From Antedon mediterranea (taxonomy: Eukaryota > Echinodermata > Crinoidea > Comatulida > Antedonidae), in contig NC_092674.1 of assembly GCF_964355755.1 (NCBI RefSeq), positions 24,518,001 through 24,578,000 of the forward strand: a stretch of DNA of 60,000 nucleotides, written 5' to 3'. The position numbers and the translations under genes are program-made. Below the pieces are notes generated by a model that searched no databases, was not told the DNA's origin, and saw nothing but the letters and a program-made list of their open reading frames with translations. Below, piece after piece: positions 26,601 through 34,249 of the stretch (its first letter is position 1; each line of letters starts with the position of its first letter).

Positions 26601-29429
26601 GCGTCGCGTCCTAGTGGGAATCTATACCTGCGCTGTGTGTACCTCATTGCGTCGCGTCCTAGTGGGGATCTATACCTGCGCTGTGTGTACCTCATTGCGT
26701 CGCGTCCTAGTGGGGATCTATACCTGCGCTGTGTGTACCTCATTGCGTCGCGTCCTAGTGGGGATCTATACCTGCGCTGTGTGTACCTCATTGCGTCGCG
26801 TCCTAGTGGGAATCTATACCTGCGCTGTGTGTACCTCATTGCGTCGCGTCCTAGTGGGGATCTATACCTGCGCTGTGTGTACCTCATTGCGTCGCGTCCT
26901 AGTGGGGATCTATACCTGCGCTGTGTGTACCTCATTGCGTCGCATCCTAGTGGGGATCTATACCTGCGCTGTGTGTACCTCATTGCGTCGCGTCCTAGTG
27001 GGGATCTATACCTGCGCTGTGTGTACCTCATTGCGTCGCGTCCTAGTGGGAATCTATACCTGCGCTGTGTGTACCTCATTGCGTCGCGTCCTAGTGGGGA
27101 TCTATACCTGCGCTGTGTGTACCTCATTGCGTCGCGTCCTAGTGGGAATCTATACCTGCGCTGTGTGTACCTCATTGCGTCGCGTCCTAGTGGGGATCTA
27201 TACCTGCGCTGTGTGTACCTCATTGCGTCGCGTCCTAGTGGGAATCTATACCTGCGCTGTGTGTACCTCATTGCGTCGCGTCCTAGTGGGGATCTATACC
27301 TGCGCTGTGTGTACCTCATTGCGTCGCGTCCTAGTGGGGATCTATACCTGCGCTGTGTGTACCTCATTGCGTCGCGTTCTAGTGGGGATCTATACCTGCG
27401 CTGTGTGTACCTCATTGCGTCGCGTTCTAGTGGGGATCTATACCTGCGCTGTGTGTACCTCATTGCGTCGCGTCCTAGTGGGGATCTATACCTGCGCTGT
27501 GTGTACCTCATTGCGTCGCGTCCTAGTGGGAATCTATACCTTGTATTAATATTACTTTTTCTTCGTCATAACAAAACGTAAAAGAAATTCTGTAATCAAT
27601 AGGTGGCGCTACGTATTTTAACTTTTCGGATTTCGAAAGGATGACATTTTTGCGAATGTTTTTTAAATAGCGTAAAAATATCAAAGAATTAAGAGAAGCA
27701 AGACAAATCAAATGAAATATTGTCTGTATTTCAGATACATGAACATTATTATTTTAGTATTTGATTATTGGGTATATAATGGTTAGGTTGTAGAATAACA
27801 TAATAAAAGCCAAAGTAATCTTTAGCGCCGCCTAGTTTATTCTCTAGCGCCTCCTATCAAGTGATTGTAATCATGCCCAATAGGGGGCGCTACATTGGTC
27901 TTTAAAAATATTTCAAATTTTGAGTTGAATCAAGAGAAGGGTGAAATTGTAATCCTTATTGACCACAATCGCAACACAATAAACATAAATAGTATTTGCC
28001 GTGATTCCAGCATTCATAGGCCAATAATTTAAGTTTGTTTAGTTCTACTCTACGAATGTAATGATTGCTATTATTTTTGTTACTAGATGCTTACCGAAAC
28101 GTGGATTCCATTACACGAGTAGGGGTGAGATTATAGTCAAAGGTAAAGGTTCAATGACAACGTATTTCTTAGAGGGCAATGAGAACGCGACTATTGATGA
28201 AATACTTGGTAGAGGTCAAACGTCAGATACCGAGAGTAGTTCAAGTAGAGGAAGTACGCCAGAGAAAGCAGACAAAGCAAAAGATTCACCAACATCTCCA
28301 ATTAAAAAGGGTGCGATTGTGTTATTTTAAAATTTGAATTAAAAAGAAACATGAAAAATGGAGATTAATACAATTCACTTCTGCAGAAAAAAAACCAAAA
28401 CTAAAATATTTCACTTCTAAAAAGCCAAACAATAAACTCATTGTCTGACAGACAAAACAAAATGTTAACATTTTAAGCATTTTTTATTTTATTTTGTTTT
28501 AAGTCTCAAAGTCATAAGCTAGATCATTCCTTGTTGCCTTCTTACTTTCTGCTTAATTCATTTTGTACAATTTAATACTAAATAAAGAAAATGATAATAG
28601 GAGAAAATATGCAAAATATCGCTCAAACTGACGACGAAAGTGGTTTTGTATCTGATAATAAGCAGAACTATTTATATATCTTTTCATAATTCTTTAGTCT
28701 ATTTTTATTGGGCCTAGTCCTAGATCCGAAATTTATACTTTTTTTAAAGTTTGAACAAAAACCCAAATTCTCCATGCTTTATAATAATAATAACACTATA
28801 TTTGCCTTGCTTCTGTGACATTACATTTTTGTTTGTAATTTCAGAACTTTCCAACACAGACCAAGATAAAGTAGTACCTATGGTATATCCAGATGACATA
28901 AAATCTCCTGACAAATCAAGGCTAAGACCTGGAGGAAATGTTTACTCCACTGTTGAACGAAGTGCATCTAAGGGTTCTTTACGGTCAAGTAAGTGTTAAA
29001 CTTCTCCCTCTATCGACAACTTTTAACTGATTGGAGGTTAGAAATACAACCATTTTCAGGAACGTGTGTTACGTCGCACTTTGCAATACAAAGTTTGACG
29101 GACAGCATACAGTAATTAAAAAGTGCAACAGCTCAGTCATTTCAGCATTACAACAAATGCGAAAAAATTGCCACAGGTTATTACAAAGTAATTTAAAAAT
29201 GTATTTTCTTAGTACATACATAAAATATGTAGGCCTATTGTATCGAAATGAATTATGTTTGTACTAATTCACAGACGCGGGTGGCAACGGTCATCCGGGC
29301 GGAATATCTTCAATAAGAGAGCAGACCGAACCAGGTGAAACTGCAACCACCAGCAACGGTATTGAAGATTCGCCCTCACCGGCCGTCTACTCACAACACA
29401 GAGAATCAAAAGCATGTGCAATTATTTAA
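4911..29429 (+). CDS. GUCY1B2: Soluble guanylate cyclase beta-2 subunit, eleven exons (5' exon missing)
   Basis: Joined exons 4911-5005, 10261-10521, 10867-11072, 16500-16938, 21398-21718, 24627-24775, 25384-25530, 26174-26328, 28087-28310, 28845-28988 and 29275-29429 give one frame of 764 codons plus TAA, with every splice phase consistent. The product makes cGMP from GTP when NO binds its heme. Visible parts: HNOB heme domain (residues 1-150) with proximal His77 (equivalent to beta-1 His105) and the YxSxR motif Tyr106/Ser108/Arg110; HNOBA/PAS (about 205-390); coiled coil (about 385-425); cyclase domain (about 441-620) with [21 protein letters not shown] and [19 protein letters not shown]; a Ser/Thr-rich tail; and C-terminal CAII, a CaaX prenylation box. 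Wording of the cyclase domain and the CaaX end fit vertebrate GUCY1B2 better than beta-1. Metal- and purine-binding residues are all in one chain, so a homodimer could be active (inference). About 28 N-terminal residues lie in an exon not found. Confidence 0.93.
5240..6110 (-). pseudogene. Non-LTR retrotransposon reverse transcriptase fragment
   Basis: Two adjacent minus-strand frames form a broken reverse transcriptase. The upstream part (6109-5870) contains the catalytic motif [13 protein letters not shown], with the following [10 protein letters not shown] type segment. After a frame change near 5860 the downstream part (5852-5244) carries [12 protein letters not shown] and a later LYGTQAW segment typical of the thumb and C-terminal region of LINE polymerases. 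No endonuclease or 5' portion is visible, so this is a 5'-truncated, dead copy. It lies in antisense inside an intron of the cyclase gene. LINE clade not assigned. Confidence 0.88.
6454..6565. mobile_element. MITE, family A degraded copy
   Basis: ATCTACACTATCAAACTTTA on the left is mirrored by AGTTTGATAGTGTAGACATA on the right (ending about 6565). The interior ATGAACATGATGATGTCATAT matches the copy at 37959-38099. The outermost bases differ from the GCTCTGTC ends of that copy, so this is an older copy or another subfamily. Confidence 0.75.
6570..10260. other. Intronic non-coding stretch
   Basis: Intron between recovered exons a and b of the cyclase gene. Apart from element D copy 2 (8455-8577), only AT-rich unique sequence and short homopolymers were seen. 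Short open frames here show no family features. Confidence 0.6.
8455..8577. mobile_element. Dispersed element D, copy 2 (inverted relative to copy 1)
   Basis: Reads AGCTCACTATGTCGGTCGGT, a GTCGGTCA tetranucleotide run, GTAAACACTAACTTAAATTT, GCGCACGCGAC and GGCCTTGTTT. Its reverse complement matches 2247-2372 block for block. The internal simple repeat differs in length and phase between the two copies. Confidence 0.6.
10261..10521 (+). CDS. GUCY1B2: GUCY1B2-like exon b: heme pocket with proximal histidine
   Basis: Residues 32-119. Contains [16 protein letters not shown], then [10 protein letters not shown], whose His is the heme ligand, and HYYSHRKGL holding the YxSxR heme-propionate motif. 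Cys50 and Cys94 match conserved beta-subunit cysteines. Ile follows at the position of beta-1 Ile145; a distal Tyr there would favour O2 binding, so NO selectivity is expected. Acceptor CTTCTTTTAG, donor GTAAAA after GTTGTCG. Confidence 0.93.
10867..11072 (+). CDS. GUCY1B2: GUCY1B2-like exon c: end of HNOB
   Basis: Residues 119-187, reading [20 protein letters not shown] and [16 protein letters not shown], the final strand and helix of the heme domain followed by a basic linker. Acceptor TTCCTTTAG, donor GTAAGA, ending in phase 0 after HLNKE. Confidence 0.92.
11525..11753. mobile_element. MITE, family B copy 2
   Basis: TTAAGCGTGGTTCTCACTAG at the left is mirrored by CTAGTGGGAACCACGCTTTA at the right. 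The interior is the reverse complement of the copy at 417-619, including the stretch around GCCCCCGCCTGCGTGAAATC. It sits in the intron between exons c and d. Confidence 0.85.
12480..12870 (+). pseudogene. LINE 3' end with (AATA)n tail
   Basis: A frame near 12536-12650 reads [17 protein letters not shown] and later [11 protein letters not shown], resembling the extreme C-terminus of LINE reverse transcriptases. It is followed by a 3' untranslated stretch ending in TGAATAAAATAAATAAATAA at 12843-12866. This layout (C-terminus, 3' UTR, simple tail) marks a 5'-truncated retrotransposon copy. Clade uncertain. Confidence 0.6.
12871..14460. other. Intronic non-coding stretch
   Basis: Part of the large intron between exons c and d. 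No exon, RNA gene or clear repeat was recognised. Confidence 0.5.
14461..14808. repeat. 87-bp tandem repeat, four copies
   Basis: GGAGTTACAATATACCACCA starts at 14461, 14548, 14635 and 14722, exactly 87 bp apart. Each unit also carries CTACGGCCATCACTAGATA and GAACGTGTCT. The last unit is slightly diverged. A lone related fragment (CATCACTAGATACATCTTAA) lies at about 16977-17000, just after exon d. Confidence 0.95.
14809..16125. other. Intronic non-coding stretch
   Basis: AT-rich intron sequence. Minus-strand open frames near 15295-15546 show no recognisable domain. Confidence 0.5.
16126..16445. mobile_element. MITE, family C copy 1
   Basis: Perfect 19-bp inverted ends: TTAAAGATGTATTGTCCCA at 16126 and TGGGACAATACATCTTTAA ending at 16445. 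A near-palindromic interior includes TTGGCTGGCAGCCAA. A related copy in the opposite orientation lies at 19321-19886. The element ends only 54 bp before cyclase exon d, so it sits over or beside the branch-point region of that intron. Confidence 0.92.
16500..16938 (+). CDS. GUCY1B2: GUCY1B2-like exon d: HNOBA/PAS domain
   Basis: Residues 188-334. After a Ser/Gly-rich linker it reads [18 protein letters not shown] and IQRVLPRL, then [19 protein letters not shown] and [11 protein letters not shown], the HNOBA (PAS-like) signature of soluble cyclases. Acceptor CATAACGTAG, donor GTAAGT after CTACGTG. The largest coding exon in the window. Confidence 0.94.
17011..18423. other. Intronic non-coding stretch
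   Basis: AT-rich intron sequence between exons d and e with no recognised feature. Confidence 0.5.
18424..18965 (-). pseudogene. LINE 3' end with (AAAC)n tail, minus strand
   Basis: On the minus strand a frame ends [19 protein letters not shown]...YSD then stop, matching the KGxxLWxxxPxxLK pattern common at LINE polymerase C-termini. It is followed by a 3' UTR ending GGAAATAAAGAAAGAAAC and an AAAC-type tail at 18424-18440. Upstream the frame is broken. A dead 5'-truncated copy. Confidence 0.7.
19321..19886. mobile_element. MITE, family C copy 2, split by a SINE
   Basis: Left end TTAAAAATGTATTGTCCCCC at 19321, right end GAGGACAATACGTCTTTAA ending at 19886. Internal blocks such as AACCATTTATTATGTTATTT and CAAATTGGCTGCCAGCC match the reverse complement of copy 1 at 16126-16445. 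The element is longer only because a SINE (about 19490-19730) interrupts its middle. Confidence 0.9.
19490..19730 (-). mobile_element. tRNA-derived SINE, minus strand
   Basis: Read on the minus strand it begins with a polymerase III A-box-like TGGTGTAATGGTAA and a B-box-like GGGTTCGAGGTTAT about 30 bp downstream. A body with GGCAAGATGCTTTACTCTCA follows, and it ends in a poly(A) run (poly(T) on the + strand at 19493-19520). Head, body and A-tail order is that of a tRNA-derived SINE. It is inserted inside MITE family C copy 2, so it is the younger of the two. Confidence 0.85.
20645..21100 (-). pseudogene. LINE 3' end with (ATT)n tail, minus strand
   Basis: A minus-strand frame reads [17 protein letters not shown], then [17 protein letters not shown] and [10 protein letters not shown] before a stop, the RLWxxIPxxIK plus FKxxLxxHY ending of LINE polymerases. 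Weaker coding similarity ([17 protein letters not shown]) continues upstream to about 21090. The 3' side ends in GAATAAATATT and a run of ATT/AAT triplets (20648-20680), which is the retroelement tail rather than an independent microsatellite. Confidence 0.8.
21398..21718 (+). CDS. GUCY1B2: GUCY1B2-like exon e: HNOBA end and coiled coil
   Basis: Residues 334-441. Encodes [20 protein letters not shown] and the [16 protein letters not shown] signature that precedes the helical linker, then a heptad-rich coiled coil ([19 protein letters not shown]) and [14 protein letters not shown] leading into the cyclase domain. Acceptor TATTATTTAG, donor GTAAAA. Confidence 0.95.
21730..22380. other. Intronic stretch with TTA-rich simple sequence
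   Basis: Begins just after exon e with a TTATTATTATT-rich run (21739-21792), then AT-rich unique sequence. No exon or RNA gene seen. Confidence 0.5.
22380..22620. mobile_element. Possible palindromic GC-rich DNA element
   Basis: A GC-rich block that opens with CTGGGCCGGCCCAGGATCGG and closes with CATCCGGCCCAGGGCTGGCC, inverted relative to each other, in otherwise AT-rich intron sequence. Reads as a degraded non-autonomous element; no target duplication resolved and no second copy seen here. Confidence 0.4.
23330..23500 (+). mobile_element. SINE/LINE-type 3' tail fragment
   Basis: GCGCCTTAAGCACTTTGTGG, ATATGTGCGCTCTATAAATC and then TTATTATTATT form the conserved 3' end shared by some LINEs and their dependent SINEs in deuterostomes (GCGCTATATAAAT followed by a triplet tail). 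The 5' limit of the copy is unclear. Confidence 0.6.
24627..24775 (+). CDS. GUCY1B2: GUCY1B2-like exon f: cyclase domain, first metal site
   Basis: Residues 441-490. Reads [20 protein letters not shown], whose Asp in FSDIV binds the catalytic metal in class III cyclases, then [20 protein letters not shown]. Acceptor TTTAATTTCAG, donor GTAAGA after TACAAG. Confidence 0.96.
25384..25530 (+). CDS. GUCY1B2: GUCY1B2-like exon g: cyclase domain, second metal and purine site
   Basis: Residues 491-539. Starts [17 protein letters not shown]: the Glu selects guanine and the Asp of GDAY is the second metal ligand. Then [12 protein letters not shown] and a short segment before the donor GTACGT. Both phases are 0. 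Confidence 0.96.
25656..25794. repeat. 24-bp duplication followed by a MITE family B remnant
   Basis: GACTCAATAAGATTCAAGCC followed by GTT occurs twice in succession (about 25656-25703). Immediately after lies GCGGTTCCAAGTAGGAACCACGCC (25756-25780 region), a short palindrome matching the TIR sequence of family B elements joined end to end, consistent with a mostly deleted copy. Confidence 0.5.
26174..26328 (+). CDS. GUCY1B2: GUCY1B2-like exon h: cyclase catalytic core
   Basis: Residues 540-591. Encodes [20 protein letters not shown], then [20 protein letters not shown]. The Cys (beta-1 Cys541 equivalent) helps choose GTP over ATP; the Asn and Arg of NTASR stabilise the transition state. Acceptor ATTTTTAG, donor GTAAGC, phase 2. 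Confidence 0.96.
26483..27545. repeat. 48-bp satellite of about 20 units inside a MITE family B element
   Basis: The unit starts TACCTGCGCTGTGTGTACCT and ends GCGTCCTAGTGGGGATCTA, 48 bp, repeated about 20 times from 26576 to 27541 with nearly no divergence (GGGGATC/GGGAATC and CGTCC/CGTTC variants). The left flank AGCTTGATTCATCCTAGGAC (about 26484) resembles a degraded family B left end, and CCTAGTGGGAATC in each unit resembles the family B right end CTAGTGGGAACC. CACAAGCG and ACCAATCAC motifs in the left flank also occur near other family B copies. Unit length is a multiple of three, so stop-free frames run through the array on both strands; none is a gene. Confidence 0.93.
27596..27892. promoter_or_regulatory. 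Cluster of four CTCF-like motifs
   Basis: Four close matches to the bilaterian CTCF core AGGKGGCGCTA: ATAGGTGGCGCTAC (27599, + strand), AACTAGGCGGCGCTA (27835-27822, - strand), GATAGGAGGCGCTAG (27857-27843, - strand) and CCCAATAGGGGGCGCTACA (27876, + strand). They lie in the intron between exons h and i, next to the 48-bp array. Binding is inferred from motif only; a repeat element carrying the motif is an alternative. Confidence 0.4.
28087..28310 (+). CDS. GUCY1B2: GUCY1B2-like exon i: cyclase end and Ser-rich tail
   Basis: Residues 591-666. Reads [20 protein letters not shown] and [19 protein letters not shown], the last strands of the cyclase fold, followed by a tail rich in Ser/Thr/Pro ([13 protein letters not shown]). 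Acceptor GTTACTAG; donor GTGCGA, a weaker donor than the others, supported by the frame. Confidence 0.92.
28845..28988 (+). CDS. GUCY1B2: GUCY1B2-like exon j: C-terminal tail
   Basis: Residues 666-714, low-complexity hydrophilic tail ([18 protein letters not shown], then SKGSLRSS). Acceptor GTAATTTCAG, donor GTAAGT. Assigned by splice sites, phase and position; the tail itself has no recognised domain. Confidence 0.8.
29275..29429 (+). CDS. GUCY1B2: GUCY1B2-like last exon with CaaX box
   Basis: Residues 714-764 plus TAA. A Gly/Ser/Glu-rich segment ends [12 protein letters not shown]. The final CAII fits the CaaX prenylation consensus, a known trait of beta-2 subunits that would anchor the enzyme to membranes. 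Acceptor ATTCACAG. No strong polyadenylation signal was pinned down nearby; one AATAAA occurs at 30203. Confidence 0.88.
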
Positions 29430-29533
29430 ACACTCCTCGTCTTATAGGTTTACCAAAAAATGTTAATAACCGGTTTTTTTATTCGTTAAATTATGGGAAT
29501 TAAACTGTACATCCGTGTATAGTATTTTGTATT

Positions 29534-29630
29534 TGGTTCACAAAAATTGTCAGTTAGGGGTTCAGAGGAATTGTCAGTTAGGTGTTCACGAGAATTGTCT
29601 GTTAGGGGTTCTCAAGAATTGTCAGTTAGG
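29534..29630. repeat. 24-bp tandem repeat, four copies, in the cyclase 3' region
   Basis: AATTGTC(A/T)GTTAGG recurs at 29546, 29570, 29594 and 29618 (24 bp apart), alternating with GGTTCACAAG-like halves. It starts about 100 bp after the cyclase stop codon, so it is probably in the 3' untranslated region. Confidence 0.85.
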
Positions 29631-29639
29631 AAATATCAT

Positions 29640-32600
29640 TTAGACGACAAAGGAAAACAGGCAGACGCCAAGACACGCTAATTTTTACAAATGATCGATC
29701 GTTTTCCCGAAACGAAATCTCATGGCTACCCTAAGAACGTTATGTTATTTCCTGAAATTTACATAAAATTTAAATTATTAATGTAGAAGATCTATTATAG
29801 GTAATACATTTTGTACAGTTTTACAGTGGACTTAACGTATTCCTGGAATAGGCCCTAACACTCCTCTCCTCGTCTTTTTTTAATGTTGTTCTAATGGGTT
29901 GTGATTGCACTTGAGTAACTAAAAGAATGATTATTTACCACATAAGTTCAGTCATACATCACACTGTAGGAAAGATTCTTGTGCGTCCGTAACGCTTAAA
30001 TAGATGTTCTACATACCTAATTGTAAGCCTAACTAACTCAAACCTCTTTTACACTCTATACTGTGATTCATTATTTTATTTCTTTTTTTATTAGATTTAT
30101 AACGACTACGATAAGGTTCCAATTGACACTAGTTAATAATATGTTTTCTTATCTTCATTTTGTATTGATTGCAATAGGCTGTTTCATAAATTAAATTATA
30201 AAAATAAATATAATTGTACGAGTTACTTGTTATATATTAGATATTTTAAATATTACATTTATTCAATTCAATTCAACTTTTATTTCAGACAATTGTATTA
30301 TGCTATGAATGTTATACATGTAATCCAGTATAATTAGTGCGTATCATTTTATAAGACAATATTGCACAATTTTTAGATTTGTAAATATGTAATATAATTG
30401 GATTTAAAAAGACACGATGATATAATATCAAAACAATGTGACTGACAGACCAACTAACATACTTGGACATAGACCGACGAAACGAAAACAACATCTAAAA
30501 GTGTACAATTCTAAAAGTGTACAATAAACAACATATTATTATAAGCATCTGTATTTATGTAGGTCCAGTAAATTTTACCGAAACAATCGGTATAAAGTCC
30601 AATCAGGTTATAGTTAGATATCTTTGACATAAAAGCTGTTTATTTAAAGTATAATTTGTATATAGATATAGTTTTAACTTATGTGTAAGCCTTTATTTTG
30701 AATAGGCGTACAGCAAACGTGGAGTCGGTGGAATATCCGTTATTTGTGCGTGTTTTGTGGCAAATTGTTTAAGGCCTCTGGTAACATTCCAAATTCTGTA
30801 TTATATTATTACGTATTATAAATTATGTAACTATTTCACAACAGTGTAGTTACATTGTGTGAGACTTGAATGAAATCTTTGAAGCAATGTATAAACACAT
30901 AATTATACGTGCATATAACTTTCAAATTATTGCATTGTTATGCAGTACGTTCGGGTACATTTAATATCCCGTCATGTAACCGAAAGTCAACAGGTATAAT
31001 GGTTTTTCCTCACTACACCACATCACTTATTCCTTTGGTATTGCAGAATGTGGTGTGGGTTGTATGTGAGTATGTGCTCCTGTACAGCAATTGGGGGTTA
31101 CTAAGGCTGTCCAGTGTTTAGTTCATTTATTTCAATATCACAACCTGAGAGTTAATTACTATTTGCACGCTGGTTGAATGTTACTGACGTGGTATTGTAC
31201 GGTATACGATGAAAACGTATCACTAACTTACCGAAGTAAGTATAAGCACTGGTCCTTATAGTTCAGTTTACGATTCTGAAAAAGTCAGAAATAAATAAAT
31301 GTAATAGTACTTCTATTCACTATTTTGGTACAGTACCGTGTATTTTTAAAATTATCTAACTACACATTGAACTTTGTTTATTTAGTTTCGCGATCGTAAA
31401 ATATTCCGTCGTTTAGAAAAACTTTAAACATTCTGCCGTGATATCAATCCAAACTTCTACGCACGCGCAATGTGTTTAAAAAGATGAATAACATATTCAT
31501 GGTAAGCCTAGAGTCTCCATTATTCGATAACTACTAACTAACATATAATTTCTGTTTGGTTTGTATTCCTATTTGATTTATATAGTTTTTCATCCGTAAA
31601 ATAAAGGAAAACCCTCTTCTTAAATATAATAATCGCACTACAAATTAATTATCAATATCTGAGATTTGTTATGTGATTTTATTTTGCTAATACTAAATAA
31701 AGCCACCCAGAAAACCTAGTGTATTTTTTGCTGAATCTAAATTGTTTAATTTGACCCAAAAATATAAGTATCTTGTCTTATTTAGAAATAAAGAAACCAC
31801 GTATGAACACCATCACCTTGTAATAGTTATGTTATATACTGTTTTAGTATTTTCCAGTACCGCAGCGGAAAAAAAGGACAATTTTCTACATTTCGGTTAA
31901 ATCAACAACTTGTCATTAATTAGGCCTACTAAATTAGTAGATTAAAAACAATCATATTAATATGTAAGACTCTCTACCTTAATGTAAAGGTAATTATCCA
32001 TATTGAACTTTATTCAGAATTGTTTGCAAATGATGTCCTCGTTGACTTTACCGTTGTAAAATCTCTTTGCTTGACCTAATTTGTACGCATCTCCGCCGTT
32101 GTCTTGTTTTATTTCCGTACATCGCACTTTCCTATCCATTTTCCTGTTCAGACAGTTTGCACAAGTCTACTGTTAATCAGGCCTTAAAATATCCATTCAA
32201 ATAAGTAAATAACCTAAAATTCTATAAAAACGTTTAGTATACCGCTAATAGCAGATGTATGTGGAGTAAACTCTCAAAGTCGTAGAGACGAACCTAGCAA
32301 CATGCATATTCCATCGCACGCTAACCAATTCAGAATCAATCCACTGTTTATAAATTTCAAGAACGCCACTTAATTTCGTTAAGCAGAAATTAGAGGTCAT
32401 TATAAAAAATCCCATAAAGGAAGAAATTTACTAACAAATTACTATTTAACGATACGGCTCAAAGAGGAACGGTCATCGTATTGGTTACTCTTGGTTAAGT
32501 CTTTTATCAGTAAGTATATCAGTTTATTGAACTTATGTAAAATTAATGTTGTTTCGAAGTCAGCAACAAAAAAATTAAATTAGACTTTATTTAAACAATA

Positions 32601-32874
32601 AAAAACAGTTATTTTTATTGTAACTTTACTGTAGGTCTACTAATCATTCATTTATTTTTCATATTATAGGTAAAGTCATAACTATAAATTGGTGGTGTCT
32701 TCAATTTAAGTGATTTAGTTTAGTTTTAGTTTACTCTTTAGTTTTTGGGGGAAAAAATCATTCTTGACCCACGGTATGCCTAATTCATCCTACTACTTGT
32801 AGAAATGTTTTTGTTGTGACGTCACAAACAACTGTAGGCTATTATAAATTATATTCAATCTATCTATTTAACAG
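29640..32874. other. Intergenic stretch
   Basis: AT-rich sequence between the cyclase gene and the first secreted-precursor gene. The 3' UTR of the former and the 5' exon of the latter must lie in part here; a possible untranslated first exon ends at a GTAAGT-type site near 32510. No other feature recognised. Confidence 0.5.
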
Positions 32875-32884
32875 GGTTCATAAG

Positions 32885-33954
32885 ATGGAGTATAAACGAA
32901 TGGTCACTGTATGTGTTGTCCTTGTCCTTTGTGTATGCGTAAGTAGTGAGCGTGCCGACAACAAAACGCCAGAAGACAAGACACTTCACAAGGAAGGGAT
33001 GAGCATTGTTCAGAAAGTATATAGAATTCTGGAGACGATAACCAATATGGAAAGAAACCAAGAAAGAGAAGCAGAGCGCAAAAAAGAGCAAGATCGCTAC
33101 ACTCCCAAGAGGAAGGGTGGAGAATTTAAAACGCAGGGCTGGAGGAAAAAAAGAAGCACTTTCGGACACAACTTGATGGATATTACATTTATACAGCAGT
33201 TGGACTCTGACGTTAACGAGTTAAAATTGGATGTTAAAGATTTCTTAGAAGATCTTGGAAAGGTAATTCTGTTTAATTTGATTTATTAATTTGTTTTGTA
33301 AAATTTCTGATTGTATATGGACCCACGGAATCTACAGTGCAGCAAAACGTCAGGGCCAAGAACGTCAGGGGCTGAGATGAGAAAGTGAATCGGAGTAGCA
33401 TCTTCCAAAAACACTGGTTTCTAGATATGTAACCAACCAATTGTTAAATCTAGACACTTTACAACAATTTGTTTTCTTTAAAAATAACAAACAACTTGTG
33501 TATTAAAAATTCAGAGAAGCGGAAAATCCACACTAATAATAAATTATTTTAAAAGCATAAATATTATTATATATAATTTGTATTATTAGATTTTATAAAT
33601 AAAGTAATTATTGGTAAGTCTCGAATTTACTGTTGATATACAGAGAATGACATGGCAATAGTAATCACAGGGCACAACTAATCGAATGTACAAGGCGAAT
33701 TTTTTTATTTCATTACATTTTTTAAAATTTCTAATTACTTTGCTAACACTAGTTTTGAAGCTTAAAATGGAACATGCATTTCTTATATCCAAACCATTAT
33801 TTGACTATCAATTTTTACAAACCTTTCTTTTTTTATGCAGTTTAGAGAATTGTTCTTTCATTGGATGCGAACATCGTCCAACAAGTCCCAGATCAAGTTC
33901 GAAAATAGCGATAGCTATGAATTTGATGGAGACGAAGATATATTTACGGGGTAG
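32885..33954 (+). CDS. Secreted cysteine-free precursor 1 (unknown family)
   Basis: Two exons, 32885-33262 and 33841-33954, joined in phase 0 (donor GTAATT after GGAAAG; acceptor TTTATGCAG), give 163 residues. The ATG lies just after an acceptor (AACAG, 32874), so an untranslated exon is expected upstream. Residues 1-21 are a signal peptide (MVTVCVVLVLCVCVSS core). The secreted part has no cysteine. It holds a charged helical stretch (about 35-75), a basic stretch (KRKGG), the block QGWRKKRST at 84-92 with a furin-type RKKR site, an amphipathic segment (MDITFIQQLD to VKDFLEDLGK) and an acidic C-terminus. Exon layout and sequence match the gene at 42422-43619. Likely a processed secreted peptide or prohormone; the mature product is unknown. 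I do not recognise the family. Confidence 0.85.
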
Positions 33955-34046
33955 ACACTGCATGATTAGTATCATGATTATTCAATGCTATTGTTTTTTA
34001 AATTTGCCGTTATGCTTTTCTTTATGTTATTTTTATTTTTTAATTA

Positions 34047-34243
34047 GAGTTCAACTCAGACAGCATCGTACGACGAGTTCTCTCGTCGGGGGAAAATTAA
34101 ACGTTTAAAGTTCTCCCGGCGACTTAAAAACTACGCCCGACGCTATCTCATGACGACTCGTCACGTCGACTCGTCACGTCGGGATTCAATGCAAACGAGT
34201 CCAGACGTTTCGTCGGGCCTCGTCGTGCTGTCTGAATTGGCCT
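34047..34243. mobile_element. Palindromic MITE-like element
   Basis: TTCAACTCAGACAGCATCG on the left is mirrored by GTCGTGCTGTCTGAATTGG on the right. The interior is rich in CGTCG/CGACG and unlike its AT-rich surroundings. It begins about 90 bp after the stop codon of precursor 1 and may be transcribed in its 3' UTR. Confidence 0.65.
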
Positions 34244-34249
34244 TCTATC

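Noticed and set aside
26487-27581. Open frames of over 300 codons on both strands with 16-residue repeats
   Set aside because: They read through the 48-bp tandem array; 48 is divisible by three, so any stop-free frame persists. No signal peptide, splice or conservation support.
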